64,000 nt of DNA, taken from contig MCFE01000131.1 in assembly GCA_002104905.1 (NCBI GenBank), positions 1-64,000 on the forward strand. The letters run 5' to 3'. The DNA is from Basidiobolus meristosporus CBS 931.73. Taxonomy: Eukaryota; Basidiobolomycota; Basidiobolomycetes; Basidiobolales; Basidiobolaceae. Both the position numbers and the translations under genes were made by a program. Below are positions 1-11,395 of the stretch, piece by piece (positions within the stretch are counted from its first letter, which is position 1; the number at the start of each line of letters is the position of its first letter). The notes below the pieces were generated by a model. It was not told the DNA's origin. It did not search any database and saw only the letters and a list, made by a program, of their open reading frames with translations.

Positions 1-133
1 TGGGGAAGGTTATCTTTTGATTTTCAGAGTTTGTACAGCCTTAGAGCAATGGCTTTAGGGCCGAATACAACACTTGACTATTTGGCGCAACATATTTAAT
101 CTAATATATGTATTGCCTCAACCACAAAGAAAT

Positions 134-208
134 TGCTTCCTTAGCGCAGTTGGCAGCGCGTTAGTCTCATAATCTGAAGGTCGCCAGTTCGATCCTGGCA
201 GGGAGCAA
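134..208 (+). tRNA. tRNA-Met (CAT), elongator type
   Basis: A full cloverleaf can be drawn. The acceptor stem TGCTTCC (134-140) pairs with GGGAGCA (201-207), and A208 is the discriminator base. The anticodon CAT is at 168-170 inside TCTCATAATCTGA, and the T arm reads CCAGTTCGATCCTGG. The anticodon arm resembles fungal elongator tRNA-Met, whereas initiator tRNAs carry GGGCTCATAACC there. There is no intron. A run of seven T follows at once. Confidence 0.95.
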
Positions 209-213
209 ATATC

Positions 214-220
214 TTTTTTT
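214..220 (+). terminator. RNA polymerase III terminator of tRNA-Met
   Basis: Seven consecutive T begin six bases after the tRNA 3' end, the usual pol III stop signal. Confidence 0.8.
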
Positions 221-382
221 GATATTCTCATGCAAAATATACAGAGAAACCTTTTCCGATGGATTCAAAGTATACTGTTTTTCATTTACTTTTGTAAGAG
301 GTTTAAACGCTACGACAAAGATTTAGCATATTCGCATTAACATGTTGGAATTTAAGTGATAACAATTCCTAACAACCACGTG

Positions 383-409
383 GCCCGGCTAGCTCAATCG
401 GTAGAGCGT
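383..409 (+). pseudogene. tRNA 5'-half fragment, lysine-like
   Basis: GCCCGGCTAGCTCAATCGG followed by TAGAGCG matches the acceptor strand and D arm of a eukaryotic tRNA, closest by eye to tRNA-Lys, and includes a good box A (TAGCTCAATCGG). Sequence after about 410 does not continue as an anticodon arm, and no matching 3' half was found nearby, so this is a truncated copy. Confidence 0.55.
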
Positions 410-1326
410 CAGTAGTTATGTATTTTCATCAATGTGAAACAACAGTCATTGATGACTACAGCTCCTGGAATGTGTATGTGGGGTTGTCCCTTCTTGGCAT
501 GTACTTGGAGGATGTTACTCATTTACAGTAGGATATCAAATCCTTAATCACATGTACATGAAAAAGACCAAGTCCAATATAGCGGTCACAAAACAAGTGA
601 TGTAGCTTAGTGAGTAATCAGATATTCAGCTCAATAGGCACTGTTCCCATGTGCGGCTATCCTTGGTGATAGAATAACACTGTCATTAATTATTCATTTC
701 AAGTGTTAGGTCTTACATCCCAATGTGCATATGGGTTTTGTATGTAAACCATAATATGTTCCAATCCGATTCGTATTTATCATGTATTACCTAACTACTA
801 GTTGTTGAAACAAGAAATATGCAGTTTTCTATGCTTAGATAGGTTGACGAAATTCCGGGCCCCTTTGTTGCCTTATTGTGCACAGTAATGAACCTGATAA
901 AACAATAGTGTTCATGTGAAGTGAAGTTCCGTTGCCATCAGGATGTACAAATCTTCCGATAATAAATGTATGGGAGAGGAGATTTTAATTTTCAGATACC
1001 ACATCAAAGACAAAGGGGTGCATGAGTACTTTAGAGCGGATGTAAGGCGAAATACTGGGAAAATTTCGTATTGGGGATGGGCAATTGAGTAAACCTTGAT
1101 GCTACTAGATGAACTATCAAGGATTTGTCTGTATTGCATTTAGCATAGTCCGCCTTATATATAGAGGGGAGTTGCCAAGCAGGAACTCATTCACATTTAC
1201 TCTTCAATAGACGCTTGATGCGCCTTTAAATGATCTTATAGACTTCAATCCACAGATTCAGCTCTGAAAGCACTACTGCGTTAATTATACTTTCTGACGG
1301 GGTCATGAACATTGAGTTCAATCTAT
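410..1326. other. Gene-free stretch
   Basis: Only short open frames without family resemblance are seen. CpG is present at ordinary levels, unlike the transposon region to the right. No repeat shared with the rest of the window was noticed. Confidence 0.5.
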
Positions 1327-1950
1327 TTATACTTTGAATACGCTACCCGCTTCATACTCTTCCAATTCCTTTTTCCTTTTGCTTCCTGCCTTCAGCTTAA
1401 TCTGCTTCCCATCCACATTGGCGATACGCACCCCCATCCGAATCTTTTTAAACCCGAGCTTCAACTGTATGATGGAGATGGATTGGTGTCTTGGCTGTGA
1501 TAAGCAGATGCTCTTCAAGGTGAATTTTCAGTCATCCATGAGCACCGAAAAGACTCTAATTCATCTTGATGACTGATATCTAGGAAGGAGTATATTGCAG
1601 CGATCGCTGCCGACTCGAGGATCAGATGAAGAGCAAAGTAGATTTGAAGGTGGCTACGGAGTGTCTGGCATTCTCACGGGTTCCCAATCGACTCTACAGA
1701 CTTCCATCGATCTTAATACCTAGCTGTAAGAGTGCCCATAAAGGGGGTCTCGACGGGCCAACCATATTAAAATCAAGCCACAGCTCAGTGAGATTCGAGT
1801 CACTGATAACCCCACCAGCTACACCGCGTCTAATGCCCCATGGAATCGACAACTGGAACACACCATGGCAGGCCAAGAAGTCATCCGAAATGCTACCAGT
1901 AGAATACCAAAGATCTTGGGAGCCAAGCTCTGTTCACTTTTTTTATTAGC
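1327..1950 (-). CDS. Possible spliced gene, unidentified
   Basis: I do not recognise this. Three minus-strand stretches read like protein but sit in different frames: about 1876-1690 (ending KIDGSL at a GTAGAG that could be a donor), about 1678-1520 (containing LRSHLQIYFALHLILE), and about 1480-1327, a basic K/E-rich end (containing IKLKAGSKRKKELEE) closing with TAA. They could be exons of one small gene, or chance frames. No start codon or complete set of splice sites could be fixed, and no domain is visible. Confidence 0.2.
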
Positions 1951-2492
1951 TCAAGTTGGTTCGTCAACGCCTTCATCCATTTTGAACCATAGACCAGTAT
2001 ACCTTAAAAATCTGCCTCCAAAAAAATCATTGAAGCCAAATGGCTCCTTTTCTGCGAGCCTTCGTATAGCGTCCGCGACTTAAGCTACGAGCCCTAAATT
2101 AAAGATTTTGTTCGCATATGTATTACTCCAACTATAAAAAACCATTAACACCATGTGTATTAGCAAGATTCACTGCTGGTGAGCAATTCCTTCGAACTAC
2201 ATGTCCCCTACACTGGAAAGGCTGTGCACAACAGGGTCATGTTTCTATGGTCATGCTTTAGTCACAAGCAACTTCATCCGGTAACCCGGTAATAGCCTCA
2301 AGTGCTTCCATACAAATGGCCGACAAAGTCAGTTGGGAGCATCGCTGTTAAAGATCATGTTACTAATGGTACAGAGAGTGGATGACTTTAGTAATCGGTA
2401 ATGCCAATACATCTACGGAAAGAGACAACACACTTTTCAATCCACCTCATTCATAATTACTGAGTCATCAATTTGCCTAAGCAACCATAATC
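1951..2492. other. Intergenic, nothing recognised
   Basis: No long open frame, RNA gene or repeat is visible. The stretch is the downstream flank of the secreted-protein gene on the minus strand. Confidence 0.5.
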
Positions 2493-3217
2493 CTAAACTA
2501 GAAGATGGACTATTAAGGTTTTAACCATACTATATGCCCAGGTAGCTCCTTCGTACACACGTAAAGGCTCGTTTACGGACCCAGTCTCCGTTTGGGCGTT
2601 ATCATTGCTGATTGGGGGTGGGTAGGGTCTAGTTTGCCCCTGCCCCTGCTGGGGTTCGGCTGGAGCGCCATTAGAACCCTTGTACGCAGGGTTGGGCTTG
2701 TCTCCGGGAACTGCCTTGAGATTACGGATGGTAACCATACGCTCTTGGACGTTGGTTACTGGCTCATTCACGCCCTTCTTTGATTGTGAATAGATCATTC
2801 TTAATCTGTACCGAGTACCAAGTTCGAAGTCGGAAGAAAGTTCGTTGGGAATCTCCCAATAGTACACCTCGTAGGGCTTGCGACGGGGAAGGTCAGACAC
2901 TGGCGTAGGTCCCATTATGGTTTGCAACTTGCTTTTTCCAAACTCATCGTACAACATTAGAGATATAGTTGGGTCACCTACAACATCAGCTTCCGGTGTC
3001 TGGATAATGCTGATTCCCATGAAATCACCGGCGTTGTAGCTTGGTTTGATTGACATATAGTCGAAGTCGAGTGAGGCTGTTATAATAAAAGGGTGCGTTA
3101 GCTAGAGCGGTAGTAAAGAAGGGCAAACAGCGTGCTTGAATATTCTTGATACCACTTACCCATCACACTGACAGTTAACAAAAAGAGCGGACACAGGTGT
3201 TTAACAAGATTCACCAT
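2493..3217 (-). CDS. Secreted or GPI-anchored small protein, unknown function
   Basis: The gene has two exons, 3217-3160 and 3076-2493, joined across an 83-bp intron with GTAAGT donor and AACAG acceptor. Splicing yields about 213 residues. Exon 1 encodes a classic signal peptide (MVNLVKHLCPLFLLTVSVMA), so the ATG at 3217 is preferred over the later in-frame ATG at 3056, which would lose it. The mature part has a compact region of about 110 residues (containing YYWEIP, TRYRLRMIY and MVTIRN), reminiscent of small beta-sandwich fungal cell-wall proteins of the Kre9/Knh1 type. A Pro/Gln/Gly-rich linker follows, then a short hydrophobic C terminus (MVKTLIVHLLV) that could be a GPI signal. The family assignment is only a resemblance. 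Export through the secretory pathway is well supported. Confidence 0.75.
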
Positions 3218-4124
3218 ATTGTGTTCGCCTCGAGTTTGAAAGAGTAAATAAGGTTCAGTGAAGTACAAATACTACGGTAAACGAAGAGAGCCAGTCACGA
3301 AGTGGAGACCTTAAAGGGTAACGAATTTAAAAGGCAAAGTACTGAAAGTCTAGAGGTGGATATAGTGGAGGTGGCGAAAATATCAAATTTTAAGATGCCT
3401 AAACCAACCCATAATTTGAAAGTACATTATTATATATGAAATCTACTCAGCCGCTCACCCGGGGTCCTCAAAAGCCCGCAACCCTCGTAGGCGTCCTAGT
3501 CACCTGGTAAACGAGCATTCCAGGATCTCTGAGATCACCCTGAGTGCCCCTGAACCCCAGGAAGTCCATCTGTGTCCAAGCCTATTCCCCAAGTATAGGG
3601 AGAGTGTGAGCTTTTCGCTAGAAACATTACTGTTGGGCCAATTGCATCATTCTCTGCGGCGGCTGAAACCCAATTCATATATACTGGCTTTTTATTAAAA
3701 TTAGAAACATTATAAATAAACACGGATGACAAAGATAAGGAATCACGTGTAGCGACTTCGAAACCAGCATTGCTAAAATAGCACCAACTAGGGTGTATGC
3801 TGAGAAGTCAGACAGGTGAAAAAGCAGTACGTTATAAATAGATCAATGGTAAATGGAATTGCCAAACGGCATCACTCCATCAAAACCGAAAACCCAAATG
3901 GAAGGCTGAGCACAGCCCATATGTGGAGATTTTCAGCATAGACACATGCACGACATTGAAGGCGAAGAAACATAAAGCTGGACCTGGGAGAACAGAGGGC
4001 GCACCTAAATGCTTGCCCAAGATGATAATGAAGCGGGGAGATCACATCGCCTCAAACCGGACATTATCAGCGAGCCCCACAGTTGCTCTACCATTATAGA
4101 AGCCTTTGAAGCGCGCGACAGCCA
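3218..4124. other. Intergenic; one weak small frame
   Basis: This lies between the secreted-protein gene and the SWIM/RING gene. A 65-codon minus-strand frame at 3535-3732 (starting MSSVFIYNVSNF) has no recognised family and no visible splice partner. Nothing else is seen. Confidence 0.4.
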
Positions 4125-5433
4125 TCAGCTTCTCCTAGAAGAGGGCTCGGATCGACGTTTGGACATTCCTTGAATATTGCCCAGATTGAGGTAGCCCGAC
4201 CTAGTTTTCCCTTTCTCTCCATCCCACTCAGCGCGGCAATAAACTGTGGAAAGGTTAGGGAATAACCACATGCAAAGCCATACTATAAACAATCCACCCA
4301 CCGCATGTAACTTGCTCCCCCGACTTGCGTTTGGCCAGACTCCAATGGCTCCAACATTCCTATTTACTTGCGCATTAATGCCTTACACATTCTGCCATTT
4401 CAGTTAGAATGCGCCTACCTCGTGAACGTTGTTGCCGCATTGCACTTTACACCACACGAGTTGATCAGTTGGCTTCATTTCTTCATAGCATATAGGACAC
4501 TCGCCAGTGATTGCCTTGCGCAACGAGCTATCGGACTCCTCTGCACCTCCCTGGCAATGAGCTTCATATGCTTTACGGGTTTTTTCGTTCGCCTTGGGAT
4601 GGTTTAGTTTTGGAATAAAATCTATGTATGTGAAGCCAATGCTGCTTACTAGGCTGGTCACGTCTGGGGCATTGGTCAGTATCTCCTCAAGTTCCTGGAT
4701 ACGCAGGTTAGTACCATGATGAACACGCTGCTTTGAGTGTGGCCTACCGAAGTTAGCAACGCGGCCTGGTATATGTAGGGACTTTCACTTGATACCCGCA
4801 AAACCTTCAAATAAACAAATAGAATATGTTTGCAGAGATTGCCACGAACAAAGTCAGGGCAGTTGCAGTTAGGAATATGCCCAAGGTCAACACTGTACAC
4901 CTTGAAGTTTGAAACAGATCAACATTTTGCCTGACTGGCTGAATTACTAAATTTACTTTACGTTTCCGGTTGAACCCAAAACTGCAAACTTCTGTTGAGC
5001 GTGAGCAATCACCTCTCGACTCAGCAGGAACATTCTTTGGTTTTTGGCTCGCTCAATACGCTGTTGGATTTTCTGAAATGGATCAATTAAAGAGGTGAGC
5101 AAGCTGGGGGAGCCTCTCCGAACACCAAAGAGAGAAGACACGTACCTCAGGGCATGAGCTCCGAAATCTCTTCTTTCTTTTCTCTTTCGCAACCTTGTTC
5201 TTGGCCGCTAGCTGGGGTTTTCTTCCAGCGTTTTGTCCCTTCCTTCTGCCCTTGGTCGCCTGTCGCTTCGTTGAGCTTTCGCTGTCGTTGATCTCTATCA
5301 CCTCTCTATCTCTCTTTTCCCCAACATTTTTCAACGTTCTGTCCATTTTCTCTCGTATCCTAGCGCTCTGCCTTTGGGGGACACTGCGCTCAGAAGACTC
5401 TTCGTTATCGGAGGTTAAATCGTATACCCTCAT
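4125..5433 (-). CDS. SWIM and RING zinc-finger protein (likely ubiquitin ligase)
   Basis: Six exons were assembled by eye: 5433-5146, 5072-4962, 4900-4748, 4694-4419, 4359-4302 and 4243-4125. All introns are GT..AG and all junctions keep frame, giving about 334 residues. The first exon is basic and Ser/Glu-rich, with probable nuclear-localisation clusters (KRKKRFRS). Exon 2 carries the helix RAKNQRMFLL. Exon 3 holds the SWIM motif CNCPDFVRGNLCKH (CxCx8CxH) and PYIYQAALLTS. Exons 4-6 encode a RING finger with ECPICYE, CKVQCGNN, ECWSHW and VTCVYCRAEW. This order, basic N terminus then SWIM then RING, is that of the MEX/ZSWIM2-like family, whose RING domains act as E3 ubiquitin ligases. That activity is inferred here. 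The protein ends shortly after the RING, with no further domain. Confidence 0.9.
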
Positions 5434-5723
5434 GAAAACTGGTGGTGTAAGGCAACAATAGTCTACCCGCGAAGCTACGTGATCACAGTAAATAATGTGG
5501 ATCTGCCGCAGCCAATGACCACACAATCAGAGAGTTCTTGTGCATTGTACCAAGGCAATTAAATTGCATCTGACAAATAATCTGGAAAATTACTTTATTA
5601 CACTGCACCTTAAATACCGCACAAACAGATATAACGATCGGAAGGAAATCCATTGGGATCGTCAGCGAGCACAATTCGCACCCATGATGGTCCAAACAGC
5701 ACCACAAAAGGCATCAGCTAGTT

Positions 5724-6378
5724 TTAAACGGAAATCTTGACACCCAGCAACTTGATAAATTCACGGACAAGTGCAGGATGAGCAGGCCAGGCCTTGGCGG
5801 TCACGAGATTGCCATGAACAACAGCATCTTCGACTGAGCAATCTTGGAACTTGCCACCTGCTAGAGCCACTTCGGGTGTACAGGCAGGATAGGCTGTGCA
5901 GTCCTTACCCTTCAATAACTCGGGATACTTGACGGCAGCAGCGGACAAGATCTGGATACCATGGCAAATGGCCGACACAGGCTTGTTGAGCTTGAAGAAC
6001 TCAACAACGTAATCCAAAACTTGAGAGTTTAAGCGCAAGTATTCAGGAGCTCTGCCGCCAGGGATGTAAAGGCCGTCATAATCAGATACCTTGACAGCAT
6101 TGAAATCGTAAGTGATGCCGAAGTAGTGACCAGGCTTTTCGGAGTAGGTTTGCTCCCCTTCGAAGTCATGGATGGCGGTGCGGATCTGGTAAAGGAGTCA
6201 GCAGAGGGCACGGCCGTTTACGGCATGATGGTCAGCTTACCTTGTCACCGGGTTTCTTCTCGGGACAGACGACATCTACTTGGAAACCGATGGCTAGCAA
6301 TGCCTGGTAGGGGACCATGATCTCGTAATCCTCAACATAATCACCAGCAATTACCAAAATCCTTTTACCTAGCGACAT
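5724..6378 (-). CDS. DJ-1/PfpI family protein
   Basis: There are two exons, 6378-6241 and 6185-5724, separated by a 55-bp intron with GTAAGC donor and TACCAG acceptor. The product is 199 residues, normal for a single-domain DJ-1/PfpI protein. The fold signatures are visible: N-terminal strand [13 protein letters not shown] with the conserved acidic residue, [11 protein letters not shown], and the nucleophile elbow SAICHG with Cys120-His121. It most resembles the PfpI/DJ-1D branch, whose members include proteases, glyoxalase III-type enzymes and stress proteins. Which of these it is cannot be told from sequence. No signal peptide is seen, so a cytosolic location is expected. It follows the coiled-coil gene and precedes the SWIM/RING gene on the same strand, 290 bp upstream of the latter. 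Confidence 0.92.
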
Positions 6379-6431
6379 CTTTGAGAAGTGAGCAGTTTAA
6401 CGTGATCCGGCTGCTTTCGTCACTCCAGCAC

Positions 6432-6440
6432 CTTATAAAG
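6432..6440 (-). promoter_or_regulatory. TATA-like element of the DJ-1/PfpI gene
   Basis: The minus strand reads TTTATAAGG about 55 bp before the ATG at 6378. Position and sequence fit a TATA box, but there is no transcript evidence. Confidence 0.35.
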
Positions 6441-7211
6441 GGTTGAGAATGCCATACGAGGAACGCACGTGACACAGGCAAGATTAGTAATTGATTGCGC
6501 ACGTTGGAGGTAACGAAGATAGCCTTTGAGCAAGCATCGTGATCTCGATTGCCACACGTGCGTAGCCCATTTTGCGTAAACCGAACCACGCACAAATCCG
6601 TTCGTGCAACAAGGCGACTGGGCAGAGCCGGCAGAGGCAGTTCCCAATTTAGTCGCACATCCACAAGCTTCAAACGACGGACAGCGCGGCGGCCTGGAAA
6701 GGCATTGCGCTGACGGTTGAGCTTGATGTCAGCAGCCCTCCATAAATGGGAGATAAGCGCTGTCTATCCCCTTCGAGAACCTACCAAACTGCAGTCAACC
6801 ACCAGGCGCGGACTGCACCAGATGGAGATCGAATCTGCAGCGGATGCCGATTGGGCCACCTCGATACGTAAGCACACTTGATATCTGCAGATCATGGAGC
6901 TTTTCGGTGCAAACGCAATCCGGATCCAGAGGGCCTGTGTGCACAGAAGTTGCCACAAACCAATGGAAGCTCAGCGCCGATTTCCATACTCGGTGACCGA
7001 CGCTCGTAGGGAATAAGGGGCTCTGGATGTTTATTAGATTTGAGGGATGAGTTATATACATCATATTATGGGCAGTTTAATTTATAGATGAGCTTCGGCA
7101 CTCGTTCGTCTGAATTGGAGATTAGTGGCTGTACACAGGGGACACAACGCTGGCTGCTGAATTGGCTGGTGGAGTGGCTCTCGCGATGCGTGGTTGGGTA
7201 CGAATGCAGCA
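6441..7211. other. Intergenic, nothing recognised
   Basis: GC-moderate DNA with overlapping short frames in several phases and no family resemblance. It includes the 3' flank of the coiled-coil gene and the upstream flank of the DJ-1 gene. Confidence 0.45.
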
Positions 7212-8315
7212 TTAATCCTGGGTGCTTATCTTGCCCAAGCCATTTAAATATTCCATGACTTGATTCACGTTCGTGATGCCCATGGAGATCTGGCTGATGG
7301 CCGAATTGGCGAAATTGGCGCTTTTGATCAGCTCCACTTTGAGGTAGTTCACTTGTTGGCTCAAGCTTTCAGTCACCCTCTGGCTCTCGACCGATTGCCT
7401 TTCGTTTTCTTGCTGCAGTCTTTCGTTCTCCATCCTCAGGAGTCCCATCTGTTCCTTCAGCTCCAGAAGCTCTTTCCTGAGCTCTTTCTCACTCTGCGTT
7501 ACAGTCTGCAATTGCGACGACAGCTTTGAATGCGTTTCTTCGTATTTCTCCTTGTTCTTTTGCAAACACAACAGCTCGTCCTGCTGCGAGGCAAGTTGGC
7601 TCTGGAGCGAGGTGACCTGAAAGTAGGCCCGCTTTAGCTCGCCCTGAGTCTGCTCTAGAGCCCCGGAAACGGCACGCGGCTTAGGCAGCGGCTTCGTAGA
7701 TCTTGATTTGCCCAATTCCCCATAATCTCGGGCCGGTTGTCCAGCTTGTGCTTGAGTTGAATGAATACGGGTGAAAGCTTTGGTGTCAGATGCAATGGCA
7801 TCTGCCTCTTCAGATAACAGTTCCGCACCCTCCTTGCTCAGTGTATGACCACAGGGATGACTCTGTCTGCGTTTATGCACTGGAGGTGAAGGTAGACTCT
7901 TCCTTTGGGACATTTCGGGGCTTTCCGACGTCTTGCTTTGAATGAAGGGAATAGGTGCAGGAATCCCCTCTTCCATCTGGAGTTTCTCAGTAGGCAACGA
8001 GGAAGGGGAGTAGAAATCGTCTTCAGTACGGTAAATGTCCTCGTTGATGGCTGGCTCTTTCGTTGGCGAGTGTCTGTTTGAGTAAAAATACAGCAGGGTT
8101 GGCGACACAGGGTTGCCACGAGATCCCTCGTGAAGGTAGGTGAGAACTTCGGACTCGGGGACCTTCGGGGGTAAAGTGGGCCTTGCTCGAACTGGCTTCG
8201 GCGAGAGCAAGGGTACTTGGGGCAATGGTCTGCCATGGGGAAAAGGCTCTGTCTGGTCCAAGAGAGGATCCTTGGGAGAAGCAGTTGGTGGTCTTGAGGA
8301 GCAATGGGTGATCAT
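7212..8315 (-). CDS. Proline-rich coiled-coil protein, unknown function
   Basis: This is a single uninterrupted frame of 367 residues. The first ~70 residues are Pro-rich with SH3-ligand-like runs (PLPQVPLLSPKPVRARPTLP), and a second such patch, KPLPKPRA, lies near residue 215. From about residue 225 to 330 the sequence is a strong coiled coil (KELRKELLELKEQMGLLRME with regular Leu/Glu spacing). The C-terminal ~40 residues (containing SAISQISMGITNVNQVMEYL) are less charged. No enzymatic motif, signal peptide or membrane segment is seen. The make-up, polyproline plus coil, suggests a cytoskeletal or scaffold partner, but that is inference. The ATG at 8315 is the first in frame. An upstream non-coding exon cannot be excluded. 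Confidence 0.8.
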   Translation of the reverse strand: MITHCSSRPPTASPKDPLLDQTEPFPHGRPLPQVPLLSPKPVRARPTLPPKVPESEVLTYLHEGSRGNPVSPTLLYFYSNRHSPTKEPAINEDIYRTEDDFYSPSSLPTEKLQMEEGIPAPIPFIQSKTSESPEMSQRKSLPSPPVHKRRQSHPCGHTLSKEGAELLSEEADAIASDTKAFTRIHSTQAQAGQPARDYGELGKSRSTKPLPKPRAVSGALEQTQGELKRAYFQVTSLQSQLASQQDELLCLQKNKEKYEETHSKLSSQLQTVTQSEKELRKELLELKEQMGLLRMENERLQQENERQSVESQRVTESLSQQVNYLKVELIKSANFANSAISQISMGITNVNQVMEYLNGLGKISTQD

Positions 8316-9364
8316 TCGAAACGATCCAGGTTAGAAAGCGGACTTGGCTTGTGACGCAGAGAGGGAGAGTGGTTAGAACTTCACGCGGCGCACCAAAATT
8401 TAGGGTTGAAAAGCAAGGATTAGGTTGTAAAGATTAGAATTAAGGTGGAAAGATTGGTTAGTCGGATCGAGAGAGAGTTAAGCTCCGGACGGACGACCGG
8501 TCCCTGGAATTTAGGGAATCCCATTGATCTCCTTGTTACTGGCTGTGATGTGGTGCCATGGTGGCAACCTGGTGCGCCTTATGGAAACCATGGTATATAA
8601 TCATCGAGGTGAGCGTATTGAATGGTTGCGATTATAACATTAACGGGACGGACACCTGCCTGAAGCAATGGCTGATCCCCACCATGCTTTGGAAATCGAT
8701 CATTTCGCCACAGCGGTGGGCCTTGATGCCTGGTGATTGGCCAGCCCGCTCAAGTTAAAAATATCTGTGGTCGATAGGTTTGTTGACACTTGGCGCAGTG
8801 TGCGGCTCCCTATTCGGTGATGGATTTAATTGAATGCCTATTGACCGGCCCATTGTCGACCCACTGGAGTTGGGCGATGAGCGCGATTGAACAGGATATG
8901 CAAACCGATATTAACTGCTTAATTGGTGATGGTTACGAAGCGGCCCTGATTGGTGCTCGCCACATCATGGATATTCACTACTGGTGTTACGCGGTGAACC
9001 GGTTGGGACCGATTTCCAGGCCAGACGGCCCGGATACGAGCAGTTGCCCTTCGCCTAGTCTGCTCGTTTAACCCCCTTTGGGCTGGGTCCGATTCCGAAC
9101 CATCTAATCAGCTTCTTTGATCTGGTTCACTTTGGTCACTGCTTGGCTAAGAAATGGTCATGGTGGCTCTGGTGACAAGCAGGACAAGTCTTGGGTTAGG
9201 CTGAAAACCAGTCTTCCTCAGGCATAGATCTATAATTGTAGATGCTGGATAGTGGAGGAAAGTGAGTGGGGCTGATGAATGCCAGGAGTGAGAGGAGGGA
9301 CTTATTGCCAACCTGATCAGTCTGTCAATGATGCAATTCTCAATATTAACATCCATCTGGCTTC
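8316..9364. other. Intergenic, two weak open frames
   Basis: Plus-strand frames of 66 and 93 codons (8558-8758, 8790-9071) have no recognised relatives. The base composition differs from the copia block that starts at 9365. Nothing else is supported. Confidence 0.4.
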
Positions 9365-9641
9365 TGTTGTAAATTTTGTAATTGCACCTAAATACACCCC
9401 TAATTTAGTCACTTGGATCATTACCCACAAATCTTGGAGAATTCTGGCCAAATTCCTAGTCAGGATTTGGAATATTTTCACCAAAATATTGGGCACACAG
9501 AACATGCAATTTCTCAAGGTTGCCCAAACAGCCCCAAACATTGTGCACATGCTCTTGGGACCTTGCTAAACATTTTCTGTGCATTTCTTTGGCCAAGACC
9601 ATGCACAAGTATCAATACCAGTATTACATTCAACAAGTCAC
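9365..9641 (+). repeat. Truncated copia LTR, inverted relative to its neighbours
   Basis: It begins TGTTGTAAATTTTGTAATTG and matches, in reverse orientation, the LTRs at 11048-11395 and 15589-15936. It stops about 70 bp short of the LTR 3' end at the polyadenylation-like segment (TTCAACAAGTCACTG). It abuts a minus-strand integrase relic, so its partner element has been lost or rearranged. Confidence 0.75.
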
Positions 9642-11047
9642 TGAGGACTTCATCAGCTTCTTTGCTTTGGCATTGTAGAGTCTGTATGCCTTACTCTCAT
9701 TGCAGTAGCCCAAAAATATGAATTTTATACTTTTTGGCTCATATTTTGACTGATTTCCAGGCAGATTCTTGGCATATGCTTTACACCCAGATATTCTTAG
9801 ATGTTCTGCACTTAGCCTGTATCCATACCATGCTTCAGATGGAGTAGAATCACAAAGTAGTCTGTGGTAACTCCTATTTTTAAGGTATACAGCTGTGACA
9901 AGTGATTCTGCCCAAAAATCATAGAATAATTCCCAATCATGGATCATAGATCTTGCCACATCAATTATTGATCTGTTTGCATGTTTTGCTACTCTATTTT
10001 GCTGTGGGGAGTATGGTACAGTAGTCTCTTGCTTTTTCCCATGAATTTTGCTGAAATGGATGAAGAGTTTTGAGATATATTCTCCACCATTGTCAGAGCA
10101 TATTATCTGATTTTTTCACCAGCTTCTCTCTCCACCATGGCTTTAAACTCCCGGAGCTTAGACACTGCTTCTTCCTTTCTTTCTATGAAGTAGGCCCATG
10201 TGTATCTTGTCTAATCATTGATAAAAGTGATTTAATACTTCATCCTGCCTAAGGATAAATCTTGCATAGGTCCACATAGATCTTAGTGAGTTAAAGTTGA
10301 TTTTTTCTTGGTATGGATTAGCCCAGAGCTCTTGTTTCCCATACATGCAGGCTTCACAGTGGTACAAATTTACTGGGGATTGATTTTTACTCCTGAAATT
10401 GTATGATCTTTGGTTATTTACTTATATTGGCTCCCAGATAAGAAGGAATATATGTCAACTTGTACATCTCAACAATATAGAAATTATTTGGGTCATTGAT
10501 CATGCATTCAGAATTGTCAAAACTGAAATTGGGTCCTTCTGTGGAGGCCTTACTCACAAATAGTAGGTTCTTGGCTATTTCTAGTACATAGAGTACATTT
10601 GCATACCTTCCTTCACTCCATCTGAGGTTTACTTGGATAGTTCTCTCTCCACCAGCATCAAGTGCTTATTCATCACCCATGTAAACATTCTGAATTGGAA
10701 TTTCTTGATATTGGGTGAAAAGTTATTTTGGTATTCAAAGTGTTGAGATGCTCCAGAGTTGGTATAACATCTCCAAAAGGCCTTGCTTATGGTCATATTC
10801 ACTGCAGATATGAAAAGCCTATCTTCAGTTGTTGCAGCAATTCCATATTGAGGCTTTTTCTGCTAATTATTTTGTTGCAATTGCTGTTAAAGGGCCTTGA
10901 GTACCTCCTTTGTAGTTTATTATTGCTGATTAAAGCACTTTTGTCTTGCTTCTTATAGGTACTTGTTTTTCTTAACTCTTCATCCAGGAGTCTCCCATAT
11001 ACAAAGTTCAAGGCCAAATCTTCAGATCTAGACTCTAAGGTTGAAAC
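9642..11047 (-). pseudogene. Ty1/copia integrase-to-gag relic (older copy, 3' part)
   Basis: On the minus strand the order is gag fragment (11017-10799, ALNFVYGRLLDEELRK), decayed protease and integrase N-terminal sequence, and integrase C-terminal half (9959-9630, containing WAESLVTAVYLKNRSY and ISGCKAYAKN). It lines up with 13280-15080 of the younger element but has many stops and a shorter protease region. It is continued by 15937-16770: the younger element was inserted into its gag with a 5-bp duplication. The copy ends inside integrase, where an inverted LTR begins. Confidence 0.75.
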
Positions 11048-11395
11048 TGTTATAAGAGTCTTGGAGATATTGGAAGTGATTTGGAGAACAAGTAGATTAT
11101 GTGGTTTTCACTTAATGATTTATTGAATGTAAAAGTAGTATTTATACTTTTACATAGTCTTGGCATAGCAAACATGTAAAATACGTTAAAGAAGGTCCCA
11201 AGAACATGTGTGCAAAGTTTGGGGCTGTTTGGACAACTTTGAGAATTTTCATGTTCTGCATACCTGGTATTTTGGTGAAAATATTCTAAGTAAATCCCAA
11301 CAAGGAATTTGGTCAGTATTCTCTAGGATTTGAAGGTAATGATCTAAGTGACTAAGTTAGGTGAGTATTTAGGTGGAATTACAAATTTTACAACA
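11048..11395 (-). repeat. 3' LTR of the copia element
   Basis: It is 348 bp. Read on the minus strand it starts TGTTGTAAAATTTG and ends ACTCTTATAACA, giving TG..CA ends. It contains TTCAATAAATCA as a likely polyadenylation signal and aligns along its length with 15589-15936. Confidence 0.85.

Noticed and set aside
383-600. An intron-containing tRNA starting at 383
   Set aside because: No anticodon arm, T arm or matching acceptor 3' strand was found downstream at a reasonable distance.
3535-3732. 65-codon minus-strand frame
   Set aside because: It reads plausibly but has no family, no partner exon and lies alone between two well-defined genes.
8558-9071. Two plus-strand frames of 66 and 93 codons
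   Set aside because: No recognised relatives, and their composition is like non-coding DNA.
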